Positions 32,704 through 42,792 of a DNA stretch of 64,000 bases are shown here, piece after piece. Origin of the DNA: Halorussus litoreus (GTDB taxonomy: Archaea; Halobacteriota; Halobacteria; Halobacteriales; Haladaptataceae); NCBI RefSeq assembly GCF_003382685.1, contig NZ_KZ859503.1:96181-160180 (forward strand), in the 5' to 3' direction. Position numbers and translations under genes: made by a program. How positions within the stretch are numbered: position 1 is the stretch's first letter; each line of letters opens with the position of its first letter. The notes beneath the pieces are model-generated. The model saw only the letters and a program-made list of their open reading frames with translations. It was not told the DNA's origin and did not search any database.

Positions 32704-34764
32704 ATGGCTGGGGGTAGCGAAGGGGAGTCAAGACGGGCGCAACTCCAGCGAATCGGGGCGGTCGCCGCGGTCGTCGTCCTCGTCGCGGCCGGGGTCGGCC
32801 CGTCGGTGGCCGTCGCGTTCGACGTCGGCGACTCGTCCAACGGTTCGCTCGCTCTACCGATTCCCGGCCCGACCAGCGGGAACGACGATGTCGACCACGG
32901 CGACGAGGAGACGACCATTCTTCCGACGATCTCCACCCCGAACGCGACGTCCGTCCCGGCAACCCCCGACCGGACGACCCGAGAGACCCACCCGTCCACG
33001 ACCGCGGAAACCACGGATTCCACGAGCGGCGAGCGGCCCTCTACGACGGACGAACCCGCAGCCACGACGGACGAGCCACCGTCCACGACCGCCGAATCCC
33101 TAGCCTCGACCACCGACGAGTCAGTTCCGACGACCAGTGACGAAGGAGACGCCGAGAAGCCGTCAGCCGGCCCACCCGAGCGCCCCTCCGACCCGAGCGG
33201 ACCGCCCGACGTCGGTCCCCCGGGATCCGGAAACGGTGGTCCCCCGGGCGTCGGTACCGGCGGCCCTCCCGACGTGGGTAACGACCGACCACCCGGCGTC
33301 GGTAACGTCGAGGTTCCCGGCCGGGGGAACGAGAACGCGAGTCGGCCTGAATCCGCAGCGAACCGCACCGGACCTCCACTGAACCGGACTGGACCACCGA
33401 CGAATCACACTGGATTGCCCGGCAACCGGGCCGAACGCCCGGGCAACTGGACCGAACGACCCGGTAACGCGACCGAGCGACCTGGTAACGCGACCGAGCG
33501 ACCTGGTAACGCGACCGAGCGACCTGGTAACGCGACCGACCGACCCGGGAACGGAACAGAGCGACCCGGAAACGGAACGGACCGACCCGGGAACGGAACA
33601 GAGCGACCCGGAAACGGAACAGAGCGACCCGGAAACGGAACAGAGCGACCCGGAAACGGAACAGAGCGACCCGGGAATAGGGCGGGAATACCCGGGAACG
33701 GAACGGAGCGCTTCGGCAACCGAACCGGCGGGGGGAACGCGACCGACTTACCCGACCCGGCCGAGCGCGAGGTGAACGTCACGGTCGAGAACGCCAGCGC
33801 GAACGCGTCGGTGTCGGTCGACGTCTCCGAGTCCGCCGACCCCGACGACGGCGTGTCGTTCTCGTCGGTGAACGTGACCCCGGCGAACGACGGGAGCTTC
33901 AGCCTGAACGTGACCGCCAGCGGGGATGCCATCCGGGGCAAGACCCCGTCGACGGCGCTCCCGAACGGGAGCCAGCCCCTCGGCTACCTGAGCGTCGACC
34001 ACTCCATCCGGGACGAGAACATCAGCGAGGTCGGGTTCCGGTTCCGGGTCCGGGCCGACCGGGTGAACGGCTCCGAGCGCGAGGCGATCTCGCTCTACCG
34101 GTTCCACGGCGGGACGTGGAACGAGCTTCCGACGACGCTGGTCCGGACCACCGACAGCCACTACGTCTACCGGGTGCGCTCGCCCGGACTCTCGGAGTTC
34201 GCCGCCGGGAAGAAGCGCCCGGACTTCGAGATCACCGACGCCGCGGCGACCGACGAGACGCTGTCGACCGGCGACGACCTGCGAGTCCGAGTCCGTGTCG
34301 CAAACCGAGGCGGAGCCCACGGAACGTTCACCGCGCGGCTCGTCATCGACGGCGAACAGGTCGCCCAGCACCGCGTCTCCATCGCGGCCGACGGGATGCG
34401 CCAGACCACTTTCGAGCGGGAACTGACCGAGCCGGGGGCGTACGAGGTGTACGTCAACGACCATCGGGTGAGCGAGGTGGCGGTGGACGACGGTGCGACC
34501 GCTGACGGCGATGGAGCCGACGGCGACGCGACCACCGCTGCGTCGGCGGGCACGGAGTCGACTGACGAAGAGTCGGCGGAGAGAGATGACGACGCCTCCA
34601 GTCCCCGATCGACGGACTCGGTCGGTCGGGACGTGACCGAGTCGGCCACGACGTATCTCCCGAACGGCATCGCAGCGACCGATCGAACGTCCGCCTTAGG
34701 ACTCGGGGCGGTCACGGCCGCGCTGGTCGTTGCGTGCGTCGCCGGGCGGTGCTGGCGCGAGTAA
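32704..34764 (+). CDS. Surface protein with N-glycosylation-sequon repeat stalk and PGF-pre-PGF-like domain
   Basis: 686 aa. N-terminal hydrophobic signal (RIGAVAAVVVLVAAGVGPSVAVA), a Thr/Ser/Pro-rich stretch, then residues ~210-345 with eleven units of RPGN-x-T(E/D) plus degenerate ones, giving about 17 N-x-T sequons. A PGF-pre-PGF-type domain follows (ENISEVGFRFRVRADRVN ... SPGLSEFAAGKK, ~435-505), then a CARDB-like beta domain, an acidic linker and a C-terminal membrane helix (SALGLGAVTAALVVACVAG). It lacks a PGF-CTERM motif. Probably an S-layer-associated glycoprotein projecting from the envelope. Confidence 0.8.
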   Translation: MAGGSEGESRRAQLQRIGAVAAVVVLVAAGVGPSVAVAFDVGDSSNGSLALPIPGPTSGNDDVDHGDEETTILPTISTPNATSVPATPDRTTRETHPSTTAETTDSTSGERPSTTDEPAATTDEPPSTTAESLASTTDESVPTTSDEGDAEKPSAGPPERPSDPSGPPDVGPPGSGNGGPPGVGTGGPPDVGNDRPPGVGNVEVPGRGNENASRPESAANRTGPPLNRTGPPTNHTGLPGNRAERPGNWTERPGNATERPGNATERPGNATERPGNATDRPGNGTERPGNGTDRPGNGTERPGNGTERPGNGTERPGNGTERPGNRAGIPGNGTERFGNRTGGGNATDLPDPAEREVNVTVENASANASVSVDVSESADPDDGVSFSSVNVTPANDGSFSLNVTASGDAIRGKTPSTALPNGSQPLGYLSVDHSIRDENISEVGFRFRVRADRVNGSEREAISLYRFHGGTWNELPTTLVRTTDSHYVYRVRSPGLSEFAAGKKRPDFEITDAAATDETLSTGDDLRVRVRVANRGGAHGTFTARLVIDGEQVAQHRVSIAADGMRQTTFERELTEPGAYEVYVNDHRVSEVAVDDGATADGDGADGDATTAASAGTESTDEESAERDDDASSPRSTDSVGRDVTESATTYLPNGIAATDRTSALGLGAVTAALVVACVAGRCWRE
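33421..33720 (+). repeat. 21-bp coding tandem repeat (RPGN-x-T)
   Basis: DNA copies of the unit CGACCCGGAAACGGAACAGAG (written here as 20 + 1: CGACCCGGAAACGGAACAGA, G) are identical or nearly so near 33600-33670, while the 5' copies use GGTAACGCGACC. Recent expansion by slippage or unequal recombination, so copy number probably varies between strains. Confidence 0.85.
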
Positions 34765-34774
34765 CCCCGGTTCG

Positions 34775-36433
34775 TCAGGCCCGACCGTAATCTCCGTGCT
34801 CGACGGGCCTGAGGTCGATCCTGACGATGGATCCCCGCGGTTCGTTCTCGGTGAACGACAGGCGGCCGCCGGACCGCTCGACCACCCAGTGGACCAGCCA
34901 GAGGCCGAGCCCGCTGCCGTGTTCGAGGTCGGTCTCCTCGCCTTCGGTCAAGACAGTGCGTTCGTGAGCCGGAATGCCGGGGCCGTCGTCGGCGACCGCG
35001 ATCCGGATCCACTCCTCGCCGTCCTCGACCACGGTGTCGACCGACACCGACACGGTCGGCTCCGCGTTGTCGTTGTGTTCGACTCCGTTTTCGCAGAGGT
35101 TCTCGACGGCAGCCGGGAACGCCGGAATCGCGCGCCCGTACAGCCCGTCGGGGCAGTCGGTCGACACGTCGGCGTCCGGGAACGACGATCGGACCTCGGC
35201 CGCGGCCTCCGTCGCCACGGCCGACACGTCCACCGGGGTCGGCCCCGGCTCTTCGTCCCGCATCGAGTTCTCGATTCGGCTGGCCTTCTCGCTCGTGTGG
35301 ACGAGGTCCCAGCCGTGGGACGCGATCTTCTCGGCCGCGTCACAGATGGCCGGGTCGTCGGACTGTTCGGCCACGAACTCGGCGTAGTTGACCACCACCG
35401 TCAGGTCGTTTCTGAGGTTGTGGCGGAGCACCCGATTGAACACCTGCAGCCGCTGTTGGCTCTCTTCGAGTTCGGCCTCGCGGTCGCTCAGCGCGGTTGC
35501 GAGTTCCTCGAACCCCTCGCGGATCTGGTGCCACTCCTCGCCCGACGACAGGTTAGGGGTGTAGTCGTAGTCGCCGTTCCGGAGCGCGCGGAAGCCGTCG
35601 AGCAGCTTCTCGGCCTGCCGGATGTTCGCATTGTACTCCCAGACCGCCATTGCCACGATGAGCGACAGCACCAGGGCGAGACTGGCGATCTGGACGACGG
35701 CCATCTCCCGCAGCCGGGCGTCCAACGCCGACCGGTCCCTGCTGACCCGAACGGTCCACCCCGTCGATTCGACAGTCGCGGTGCTGGCGACGGCGTCGGT
35801 GAACGCCCGCGCCGGGTCGTGGAGTACCCGGCCGTCGGCGGTGACCGACACGGTTCGTCGCTCGGTCTCCAGCGACTGGGCCATCGGCAGGAACGTGAAC
35901 TCGTTGACCGGGAGGTCGGCGACGAGGACGCCGACGATCTCGCCGTCCTCGAAGATAGGCGCACTGATTATCACGGCGTACCTGTCGGTCCCGCTCACGC
36001 GCTCGGGGTCGGTCACGGATATCTCGCCCGTTCGCGTAGTCCGGCGGACGTAGCTCCGGTCGCCGAAGTCCTCGCCGATAGTGTCACGCCGGGCCTCCTT
36101 GGTGACGTTGCCGCGAAACGCCACGACGGTGCCGTTCGACGCTATCACCTTCCCCGCGTGCACGTGGGGATTGCTCAGGAATCGCCGGAGGAACTCGTCG
36201 CTCCGGCTGAAGTTGCTGGCGTCGGGGCGCGAAGCGTAGAAGCCGACGTAGTTCTTCTCGTGTCCGATCTGGGCGTCGATCTGCTCGGCGGTCCGGGCTG
36301 CGGTCTGGTCGACGTTCTCCTGCATCCGCTCGACCGACCGATCTTTCGCCAACTCGAGCTGGCCGTACACGACGCCGCCCAGTACGAGCGTAACGACCAG
36401 CATCAACACCGCGAACCGGGTCCGAGCCTTCAC
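34775..36433 (-). CDS. Membrane sensor histidine kinase with extracellular Cache-like domain
   Basis: 552 aa. First membrane helix at residues 6-24; an extracellular sensor of ~230 residues resembling a double Cache fold (HEKNYVGFYASRPDASNFSRSDEFL ... GTDRYAVIISAPIFEDGEIVGVLVADL); second helix near 270-290 (VVQIASLALVLSLIVAMAVW); a HAMP-like linker; H-box FNRVLRHNLRNDLTVVVNYAE near 345; HATPase with ENLCENGVEHN, DDGPGIP and GSGLGLWLVHWV. No response regulator is adjacent. It ends 10 bp from the convergent surface protein gene. Confidence 0.88.
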   Translation of the reverse strand: MKARTRFAVLMLVVTLVLGGVVYGQLELAKDRSVERMQENVDQTAARTAEQIDAQIGHEKNYVGFYASRPDASNFSRSDEFLRRFLSNPHVHAGKVIASNGTVVAFRGNVTKEARRDTIGEDFGDRSYVRRTTRTGEISVTDPERVSGTDRYAVIISAPIFEDGEIVGVLVADLPVNEFTFLPMAQSLETERRTVSVTADGRVLHDPARAFTDAVASTATVESTGWTVRVSRDRSALDARLREMAVVQIASLALVLSLIVAMAVWEYNANIRQAEKLLDGFRALRNGDYDYTPNLSSGEEWHQIREGFEELATALSDREAELEESQQRLQVFNRVLRHNLRNDLTVVVNYAEFVAEQSDDPAICDAAEKIASHGWDLVHTSEKASRIENSMRDEEPGPTPVDVSAVATEAAAEVRSSFPDADVSTDCPDGLYGRAIPAFPAAVENLCENGVEHNDNAEPTVSVSVDTVVEDGEEWIRIAVADDGPGIPAHERTVLTEGEETDLEHGSGLGLWLVHWVVERSGGRLSFTENEPRGSIVRIDLRPVEHGDYGRA

Positions 36434-36522
36434 GTTTCCTCAACGTCCACACCCGGGGGTAATGAACCCTGCTGAACTGGCGTTCGTTAGCCTTTAGCGC
36501 CCCCACGGACAACTTGGGCGTA

Positions 36523-38010
36523 ATGACTGCACAGGCTGTCCAGCAGGAGGATCTCGCGGTCGTCATCGGACTCGAGGTCCACGTGCAACTGGAGACGGAC
36601 ACGAAGATCTTCTGCGGCTGTTCGACCGACGTGGCCGACGCCAAACCCAACAGCCACACGTGCCCGGTGTGTCTCGGCCTGCCGGGCGCACTCCCAGTGT
36701 TGAACGAGGCGGCCGTCGAATCGGCGGTCGAAGTCGGGAAGGCCATCGACGCCGACGTTCCCGAGGAGACGACGTTCCACCGGAAGAACTACTTCTACCC
36801 CGACCTCCCGAAGGGGTTCCAGATCACCCAGTACGACGCGCCAATCTGTCAGGACGGGGAGCTCGCCGTCGAGGTCGGCGGGCAGCGCAGGTCGGTCGGC
36901 ATCCGGCGGGCCCACCTCGAAGAGGACCCCGGCAGCCTCCAGCACGCGGGCGGGAGCATCGACAGCGCCGACTACACGCTGATCGACTACAATCGGGCGG
37001 GCGTCCCGTTGATGGAGATCGTGACCGAACCGGACTTCCGCGACGCCGACGAGGTCCGGGCGTTCCTCGCCAAGCTGGAGGAGGTCCTGGAGTACCTCGG
37101 CGTGTTCGACAGCGGGCGCGACGGGAGCCTCCGCATCGACGCCAACCTCAGCGTTATCGACGCCGGGGAGATCGGCGACGACGGCGAGATAAGCGAGGAA
37201 GCCCTCGACGCGGCGAATCGGACCGAGGTCAAGAACATCTCCAGCCACAAGGGCGCACAGAAGGCGCTGGCCTACGAGGCGACCCGCCAGAAGAACGCGG
37301 TCCAGCGCGGCCGCGAGGTCGAACAGGAGACCCGCCACTGGGACGAGTCCCGCGGTATCACCGTCTCGATGCGCTCGAAGGAAGCCGAGAAGGACTACCG
37401 CTACTTCCGCGAGGCCGACCTGCCGCCACTGCAGGTCAGCGACTGGAAGGAGCGACTGGAGATTCCCGAGTTACCGGACGCCCGCCGCGAGCGCTTCCGC
37501 GAGGAGTACGGCCTGAGCGCGGAGGCCGCGAGCAAGCTCACCTCGACCCGGCAGGTCGCGGACTTCTACGAGGACGTGGCGAGCGAGTACGACCCCGACC
37601 TCGCCGCCACGTGGGTCGCGGACAACCTGCTCGGCGAACTCAACTACCGCGACAAGGCGATCACGGACGTGGCGGACCGCCTCGACGAGTTCACGCGACT
37701 CGTCGAGCTCGTCGCTTCCGGGGAGATCACCACGAAGAACGCCGAGGAGACCGTCCTCCGCGAGATGCTCGACGAGAGCGAGGACCCCGAGACCATCATC
37801 GAGCGCGAGGGGCTGGGCAAGGCCGACGAGGGCGAGGTCGAGGGTGCCGTGACCGACGCCATCGAGGAGAATCCGGACGCGGTCGAGGACTACCACGCCG
37901 GCGAGGACGGTGCGCTCAACTTCCTCGTCGGGCAGGTGATGGCCAAGACCGGCGGGAGCGCCGACCCCGGGTCGGTGAACGGGCTCCTGCGCGACCGGCT
38001 GGACGAGTAG
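36523..38010 (+). CDS. gatB: Aspartyl/glutamyl-tRNA amidotransferase subunit B
   Basis: 495 aa from ATG 36523, behind a CCTTTAG box at leaderless spacing. Family signatures include VIGLEVHVQLETDTKIFCGC, the zinc ligands in CGC and CPVCLGLPGALP, the kinase-like region YFYPDLPKGFQITQYD, and YNRAGVPLMEIVTEPD; the C-terminal YqeY-like tail is present. It phosphorylates and transamidates mischarged Asp-tRNA-Asn (or Glu-tRNA-Gln) with GatA and GatC. It complements the nondiscriminating-type AspRS at 57431. Confidence 0.95.
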   Translation: MTAQAVQQEDLAVVIGLEVHVQLETDTKIFCGCSTDVADAKPNSHTCPVCLGLPGALPVLNEAAVESAVEVGKAIDADVPEETTFHRKNYFYPDLPKGFQITQYDAPICQDGELAVEVGGQRRSVGIRRAHLEEDPGSLQHAGGSIDSADYTLIDYNRAGVPLMEIVTEPDFRDADEVRAFLAKLEEVLEYLGVFDSGRDGSLRIDANLSVIDAGEIGDDGEISEEALDAANRTEVKNISSHKGAQKALAYEATRQKNAVQRGREVEQETRHWDESRGITVSMRSKEAEKDYRYFREADLPPLQVSDWKERLEIPELPDARRERFREEYGLSAEAASKLTSTRQVADFYEDVASEYDPDLAATWVADNLLGELNYRDKAITDVADRLDEFTRLVELVASGEITTKNAEETVLREMLDESEDPETIIEREGLGKADEGEVEGAVTDAIEENPDAVEDYHAGEDGALNFLVGQVMAKTGGSADPGSVNGLLRDRLDE

Positions 38011-38199
38011 CTCTCGTAACTCCCGAGAGCCGGAACAGGGCGAACAGACGGTGCGTGAGGTCGCGTGCTGTCCACCGCGAGGGGCGCACCGCGCTCCCGC
38101 CTCGACGCCCTCGCGGCAGTCGTCACGTCACGGGGACCTTTCGTCCCGCCTTCGCATTTAAAATCTTGCGCGTCCTCCCCGATATCGCGTCTCTCGGAG

Positions 38200-39627
38200 C
38201 TAATCCCCCGGAGTCGCCGCCGGCTCCTCCTCGACGACGCCCTCGCACCACGTGCCGAGGTTGAACCAGAGTACCCCGAGGACGAACGAGCCGAGCGCCG
38301 CCGCCGACCACGCCCACCAGAGCCCCTCGACGCCCCACGCGTATCCGGTGATCGAGACGCCGGCGAGCGTGACTGTCCCCTGGAACGCCAGGAGGAGCGC
38401 GAGCGGAATCCTGAGCAGCCAGCGCGAGAGTATCGAGAGCACCATCGCGACCCGGGTGTCGCCCGCACCGCGGAACCCGCCCTGAATCACCATCAGCCCG
38501 CCGAAGAAGGCGAGGAACGGCCCGATGATCCGGAGGAAGGTCACGCCCTCGGCGACGACCGCGGGGTCCGGGATGAACACGCGGATGGCAACCGCGGGGA
38601 ACGCGAACAGGAGCGCGCCCGCACCGAACAGCACGGCCATCGTGCCGGCGGTCCCCTTCCACGTCACCTCGGCGGCGCGGTCGGGCGTGTCGGCACCGAG
38701 GTTCTGCCCGACGCCGGTCGCGGTGGCCTGTCCGACCGCGCCCGAGACGGTCCACGACACCGACATCAGCCGGAGGCCCACGCCGTAGGCCGCGGTCGCG
38801 ATGGGGCCGAATCGGGCGACCAGCGCGGCCAGCGCCACCGAGGCCAAACTGCGGGCCAGTCCGTCGAGCGTCCCCGGGTATCCCACGTCGACGATCCTCC
38901 GGAGGACCGGCCAGTCGGGACGCAGGTCGGCGACCCGGAGCTGGATGCCCCAGTCGCCCCGCAGCAGGACGTAGATGCCAACTGCGGCCGCGAACACCCG
39001 CGCGATCAGTGTGGCGACCGCCGCGCCGCGGACGCCCCACGCAGGGAAGGGGCCGTAGCCGAGCACGAAGAACGGGTCGAGCACGACGTTGATGGCGACC
39101 GAGACTACGACCAGCCACATCGCGGTCCGGGTGTCGCCCGCGCCCCGGAGACACGCCCGGAACACGAAGAACAGGAACGTGAACGGGATGGAGACGAACA
39201 GCACTTCGAGGTAGTCCAGCGACATGGCGTACACCGCGCCGTCCGCGCCGAGCGCGACGAGTAAGGGGTGGCGGAACACGTACCCGAGGACCGCGAGCAC
39301 GAGCGCGACGACGATAGTGAGCAGGAGGGTCTGGGCGACCACGTTGTCGGCCTCGCGGTCCTCGCCCGCGCCCACGTGCTGGGAGACGAGCGCGACCGAG
39401 GCCGCGGTCAGCCCCATCGCAACCGAGACGAACATCCACGCGGTCGGGAACATCAGCGAGACGGCCGCCACCGCGTTCGACCCGACCCGGCCGACCCAGA
39501 ACATGTCCGCGAGGTTGTAGAACGTCTGGAGCAGGTTGCCCGCCACGAGGGGCCACGCGAGGCTCACGAGTCTGGGCGTGATGGCCCCGGTGGTCATGTC
39601 GACGCGGCTGTCGTCTGCTCCGGACAC
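38200..39627 (-). CDS. MATE family multidrug/Na+ efflux transporter
   Basis: 475 aa with twelve membrane helices in two symmetrical bundles. Landmarks: PLVAGNLLQTFYNLADMFWVGRVGSNAVAAVSL in helices 1-2 and the matching second half beginning RRIVDVGYPGTLDGLARSLASVAL. It exports organic cations using an ion gradient. An alternative start lies ten codons in. The 189 bp between it and gatB hold no gene. Confidence 0.88.
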   Translation of the reverse strand: MSGADDSRVDMTTGAITPRLVSLAWPLVAGNLLQTFYNLADMFWVGRVGSNAVAAVSLMFPTAWMFVSVAMGLTAASVALVSQHVGAGEDREADNVVAQTLLLTIVVALVLAVLGYVFRHPLLVALGADGAVYAMSLDYLEVLFVSIPFTFLFFVFRACLRGAGDTRTAMWLVVVSVAINVVLDPFFVLGYGPFPAWGVRGAAVATLIARVFAAAVGIYVLLRGDWGIQLRVADLRPDWPVLRRIVDVGYPGTLDGLARSLASVALAALVARFGPIATAAYGVGLRLMSVSWTVSGAVGQATATGVGQNLGADTPDRAAEVTWKGTAGTMAVLFGAGALLFAFPAVAIRVFIPDPAVVAEGVTFLRIIGPFLAFFGGLMVIQGGFRGAGDTRVAMVLSILSRWLLRIPLALLLAFQGTVTLAGVSITGYAWGVEGLWWAWSAAALGSFVLGVLWFNLGTWCEGVVEEEPAATPGD

Positions 39628-39777
39628 GGCTCTCGCTGGGAAGTCGCCCGAGTGGTCCTTAAACCCGTCCGTTCCGTTCGTGGTTGCTGGATTCGAGGTC
39701 GTGCGGTTCCCCCGTTAAGTAGCTCGGCCGACGGACGAGGACCCTATTTTCGAGAATCTTCGTTTTCGACCTCGGCG

Positions 39778-39930
39778 TGCGCTGCGCGGCGCGTTTATGC
39801 GCCGCGCAAAGCGCGCGAGGGATGAGTAGCGCAGGCCGGAGTGAAACGGAGGCCGAGCAACGCAAGAGGCTGGGGAGGTATGAGGCTCGCGGTCGCTGTT
39901 GCGGTGCGGTCCCTCCTGTGCCTCGGCGAT
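39778..39930 (+). repeat. Element D, copy D2
   Basis: A perfect hairpin GCGCGGCGC-GTTTAT-GCGCCGCGC (39785-39808) is followed by GCGCGCGAGGGATGAGTAGCG, then AGAGGCTGGGGAGGTATGAGG and a GCTGTTGCGGTGCGGTC block. Order matches D1, whose hairpin at the same place is the different GCGCGT/ACGCGC, so stem sequence varies while pairing is kept. Confidence 0.65.
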
Positions 39931-40159
39931 AGCAGCGAGTTCAGTTCAGACAGCCACATCGAATCTCGTACAACGAAATGCACGGACTGCTGCTGTTCTC
40001 ACAACTATCCACTATTCCCTTACACGCACCTACGCGCACTCGCTTACACGCACCTACGCGCACTCGCTCACACGCACTCACGCGCGCCTTGGACCGCCGC
40101 CCTCCTGCGATTTCCCGCGGCGAAAGCTTTACCCCGACAGTTGTCCTACCGAGGACACG
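39931..40159. other. Intergenic region upstream of topA with a 24-bp tandem repeat
   Basis: Two copies of ACACGCACCTACGCGCACTC plus GCT(T/C) at 40022-40045 and 40046-40069 differ only at the last base, with a degenerate third to about 40089. GCTTTACC at 40126-40133 is a possible TATA element for the topA transcript. No gene. Confidence 0.6.
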
Positions 40160-40255
40160 ATGACCGACCAGCGACCCCCGGAGCAACACCTGAACTCCGG
40201 ACGCGCCCGGGCGTCCGGACGAATCTTCCCTCACGGAGGTGAGCCATGGAACTGA
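40160..40255 (+). CDS. Possible 31-aa leader ORF overlapping topA
   Basis: ATG 40160 is placed about 27-34 nt behind GCTTTACC. The frame (TDQRPPEQHLNSGRARASG ...) runs over the GGAGGTGA ribosome-binding site of topA and stops 10 nt inside topA in another frame. It may couple topA translation; a functional peptide is unproven. Confidence 0.3.
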   Translation: MTDQRPPEQHLNSGRARASGRIFPHGGEPWN

Positions 40256-42792
40256 TAATCACCGAGAAGGACAACGCTGCTCGTCGCATCGCCGACATCC
40301 TGAGCGGCGAGTCCGCCGAGGCCGACCGTCAGAACGGCGTCAACGTGTACAAGTGGGGCGGCCGCCGGTGCATCGGCCTGTCGGGCCACGTCGTCGGCGT
40401 GGACTTCCCGGACGAGTACAACGACTGGCGCGACGTCGAACCGGTCGAACTCATCGACGCGCCCATCGAGAAGAAGCCCACGAAGGAGAACATCGTCCGG
40501 ACGCTGCGGCTGCTCGCCCGGAAAGCCGACACCGTCAGCATCGCGACCGACTACGACCGCGAAGGCGAACTCATCGGCAAGGAGGCGTGGGAACTCGTCC
40601 GCGAGGTCAACGACGAGGTTCCCATCCAGCGGGTGCGATTTTCCTCCATCACGCAGAACGAAGTCACCGAAGCGTTCGAGAACCCCGACGAACTGGACTT
40701 CGATCTGGCCGCTGCTGGGGAGGCTCGACAGGAGATCGACCTCATCTGGGGCGCGGCGCTGACGCGATTCCTCTCGCTGTCGGCGCGGCAGTTGGGCGAG
40801 GACTTCATCTCGGTCGGTCGGGTCCAGTCGCCGACCCTCAAGCTCATCGTGGACCGCGAGCGCGAAATCGAGGCGTTCGACCCCGAGGACTACTGGGAAC
40901 TGTTCGCCGACCTCCAGAAGGCGGCCGAGGCGGCAGCGGACGCGAATCGAGTCGACGAGGACGCCTCGGCGGCGTTCGAGGCACAGTACTTCTACCGCGA
41001 CGACGACGATAACGAGGCCGAGCGCGTCTGGGACGAGGACGCGGCGTCGGCCGTCTTCGAAGCGCTCGAATCGGCGAGCGAGGCCGTGGTCGAGCGCGTC
41101 TCGCGGCGAACCCGGACCGACGACCCACCGGCTCCGTTCAACACCACGCAGTTCATCCGCGCGGCGGGGAGTCTGGGCTACTCGGCCCAGCAGGCCATGA
41201 GCATCGCGGAGGACCTCTACACCGCGGGCTACATGACGTATCCGCGGACCGACAACACGGTGTACCCCGACGATCTCGACCCCGAGGAACTGCTCGACAC
41301 CTTCGCTGGCGACCACCGGTTCAACGAGGACGCCGAGAGCCTGCTGGAGCTGGACGAGATCACGCCCACCGAGGGCGACGAGGAGACAACCGACCACCCG
41401 CCGATCCACCCGACCGAGGACGTGCCGAATCCGGGCGACCTGAGCGACGACGAATGGGAGATCTACGAACTCGTCGTCCGGCGGTTCTTCGCCACGGTGG
41501 CCGAGTCCGCGAAGTGGGAGCACCTCAAGGTCGTCGCGGGCGTGGACGCTGGGGCAGACGATGAAACCCATCGGCTCAAGTCCAACGGCAAGCGCCTCGT
41601 GCGCGAGGGCTACCACGCGGTCTACCCCTACTACAACACCAGCGAGAACTACGTCCCCGACGTGACCGAGGGCGAGGAACTGGCGCTCTCGGACGCCCGC
41701 ATCGAGGACAAGCAGACCCAGCCGCCCCGGAGATACGGCCAGTCGCGGCTCATCGAGACCATGGAGAAGATGGGAGTGGGGACGAAGAGCACGAGACACA
41801 ATACCATCGAAAAGCTGTACGACCGCGGCTACGTCGAGAGCGACCCGCCGCGACCGACCCAGCTGGCGAAAGCGGTCGTGACGGCGGCCGAGGAGTTCGC
41901 GGAGCTGGTCGTCAGCGAGGAGATGACCAGCGATCTCGAGCAGGACATGACCGCCATCGCGGAGGGCGAGGCCGACCTCTCGGCGGTCGCCGACGAGTCC
42001 CGCGAGTACCTCGAACGCGTCTTCGAGGAGCTGCGGGACTCGCGCGAGGAGGTCGCCGACCTGCTGCAGGAGTCACTGAAGGCCGACAAGGAACTCGGCC
42101 CCTGTCCGGAGTCGGGCCACGAACTGCTCGTCCGCCAGAGCCGAAACGGCTCGTACTTCGTCGGCTGCGACGGCTATCCCGATTGTGAGTACACCCTGCC
42201 GCTGCCGAACACGGGCAAGCCGCTCATCCTCGACGAGGAGTGCGAGGACCACGGCCTCCGCCACGTCAAGATGCTGGCCGGTCGGCAGACGTTCGTCCAC
42301 GGCTGCCCGCTCTGCAAGGCCGAGGAGGCCGACGAGCAGGAGGACGAAGTCATCGGGGTCTGTCCCGAGTGTGGAGAGGAGGAAGGCGGCGAACTCGCGA
42401 TCAAGCACCTCCAGAACGGCTCGCGGCTCGTCGGCTGCACGCGGTATCCCGACTGCGACTACTCGCTGCCGCTCCCGCGCCGGGGCGACATCGAGATCAC
42501 CGACGAGCGCTGCGAGGAGCACGACCTGCCGGAGCTGGTCATCCACAGCGGCGACGAACCGTGGGAACTGGGCTGCCCCATCTGCAACTATCGGGAGTAT
42601 CAGGCCCGCGAGAGCGAGTCTGGCAGCGACCTCGAAGCGCTCGACGGCATCGGTGCGAAGACCGCCGAGAAGCTGGCCGACGCAGGCATCGAGAGCGTCG
42701 ACGACCTGAAAGACGCCGAGGTCGAGACGGTGGCCTCGGAGGTGCAGGGCGTCAGCGAGGATCGACTGCGGGGCTGGCAGGCGAAGACCTGA
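40246..42792 (+). CDS. topA: DNA topoisomerase I (type IA)
   Basis: 848 aa. TOPRIM domain at the N-terminus (ELIITEKDNAARRIADIL, DYDREGELIG), catalytic tyrosine at about residue 332 in GYMTYPRTDN, and a MGVGTKSTRHNTIEKLYDRGYV motif. Three C-terminal zinc-ribbon-like modules (GYPDCEYTLPLP, RYPDCDYSLPLP and a CPIC module) precede a helix-hairpin-helix domain (LDGIGAKTAEKLADAGIESV) fused at the C-terminus. It relaxes negative supercoils. GGAGGTGA at 40236-40243 defines the start. Confidence 0.95.
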   Translation: MELIITEKDNAARRIADILSGESAEADRQNGVNVYKWGGRRCIGLSGHVVGVDFPDEYNDWRDVEPVELIDAPIEKKPTKENIVRTLRLLARKADTVSIATDYDREGELIGKEAWELVREVNDEVPIQRVRFSSITQNEVTEAFENPDELDFDLAAAGEARQEIDLIWGAALTRFLSLSARQLGEDFISVGRVQSPTLKLIVDREREIEAFDPEDYWELFADLQKAAEAAADANRVDEDASAAFEAQYFYRDDDDNEAERVWDEDAASAVFEALESASEAVVERVSRRTRTDDPPAPFNTTQFIRAAGSLGYSAQQAMSIAEDLYTAGYMTYPRTDNTVYPDDLDPEELLDTFAGDHRFNEDAESLLELDEITPTEGDEETTDHPPIHPTEDVPNPGDLSDDEWEIYELVVRRFFATVAESAKWEHLKVVAGVDAGADDETHRLKSNGKRLVREGYHAVYPYYNTSENYVPDVTEGEELALSDARIEDKQTQPPRRYGQSRLIETMEKMGVGTKSTRHNTIEKLYDRGYVESDPPRPTQLAKAVVTAAEEFAELVVSEEMTSDLEQDMTAIAEGEADLSAVADESREYLERVFEELRDSREEVADLLQESLKADKELGPCPESGHELLVRQSRNGSYFVGCDGYPDCEYTLPLPNTGKPLILDEECEDHGLRHVKMLAGRQTFVHGCPLCKAEEADEQEDEVIGVCPECGEEEGGELAIKHLQNGSRLVGCTRYPDCDYSLPLPRRGDIEITDERCEEHDLPELVIHSGDEPWELGCPICNYREYQARESESGSDLEALDGIGAKTAEKLADAGIESVDDLKDAEVETVASEVQGVSEDRLRGWQAKT

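Noticed and set aside
39841-40242. Rightward ORF of 133 codons upstream of topA
   Set aside because: It translates element D and a 24-bp tandem repeat; no protein features and it would overlap the topA leader.
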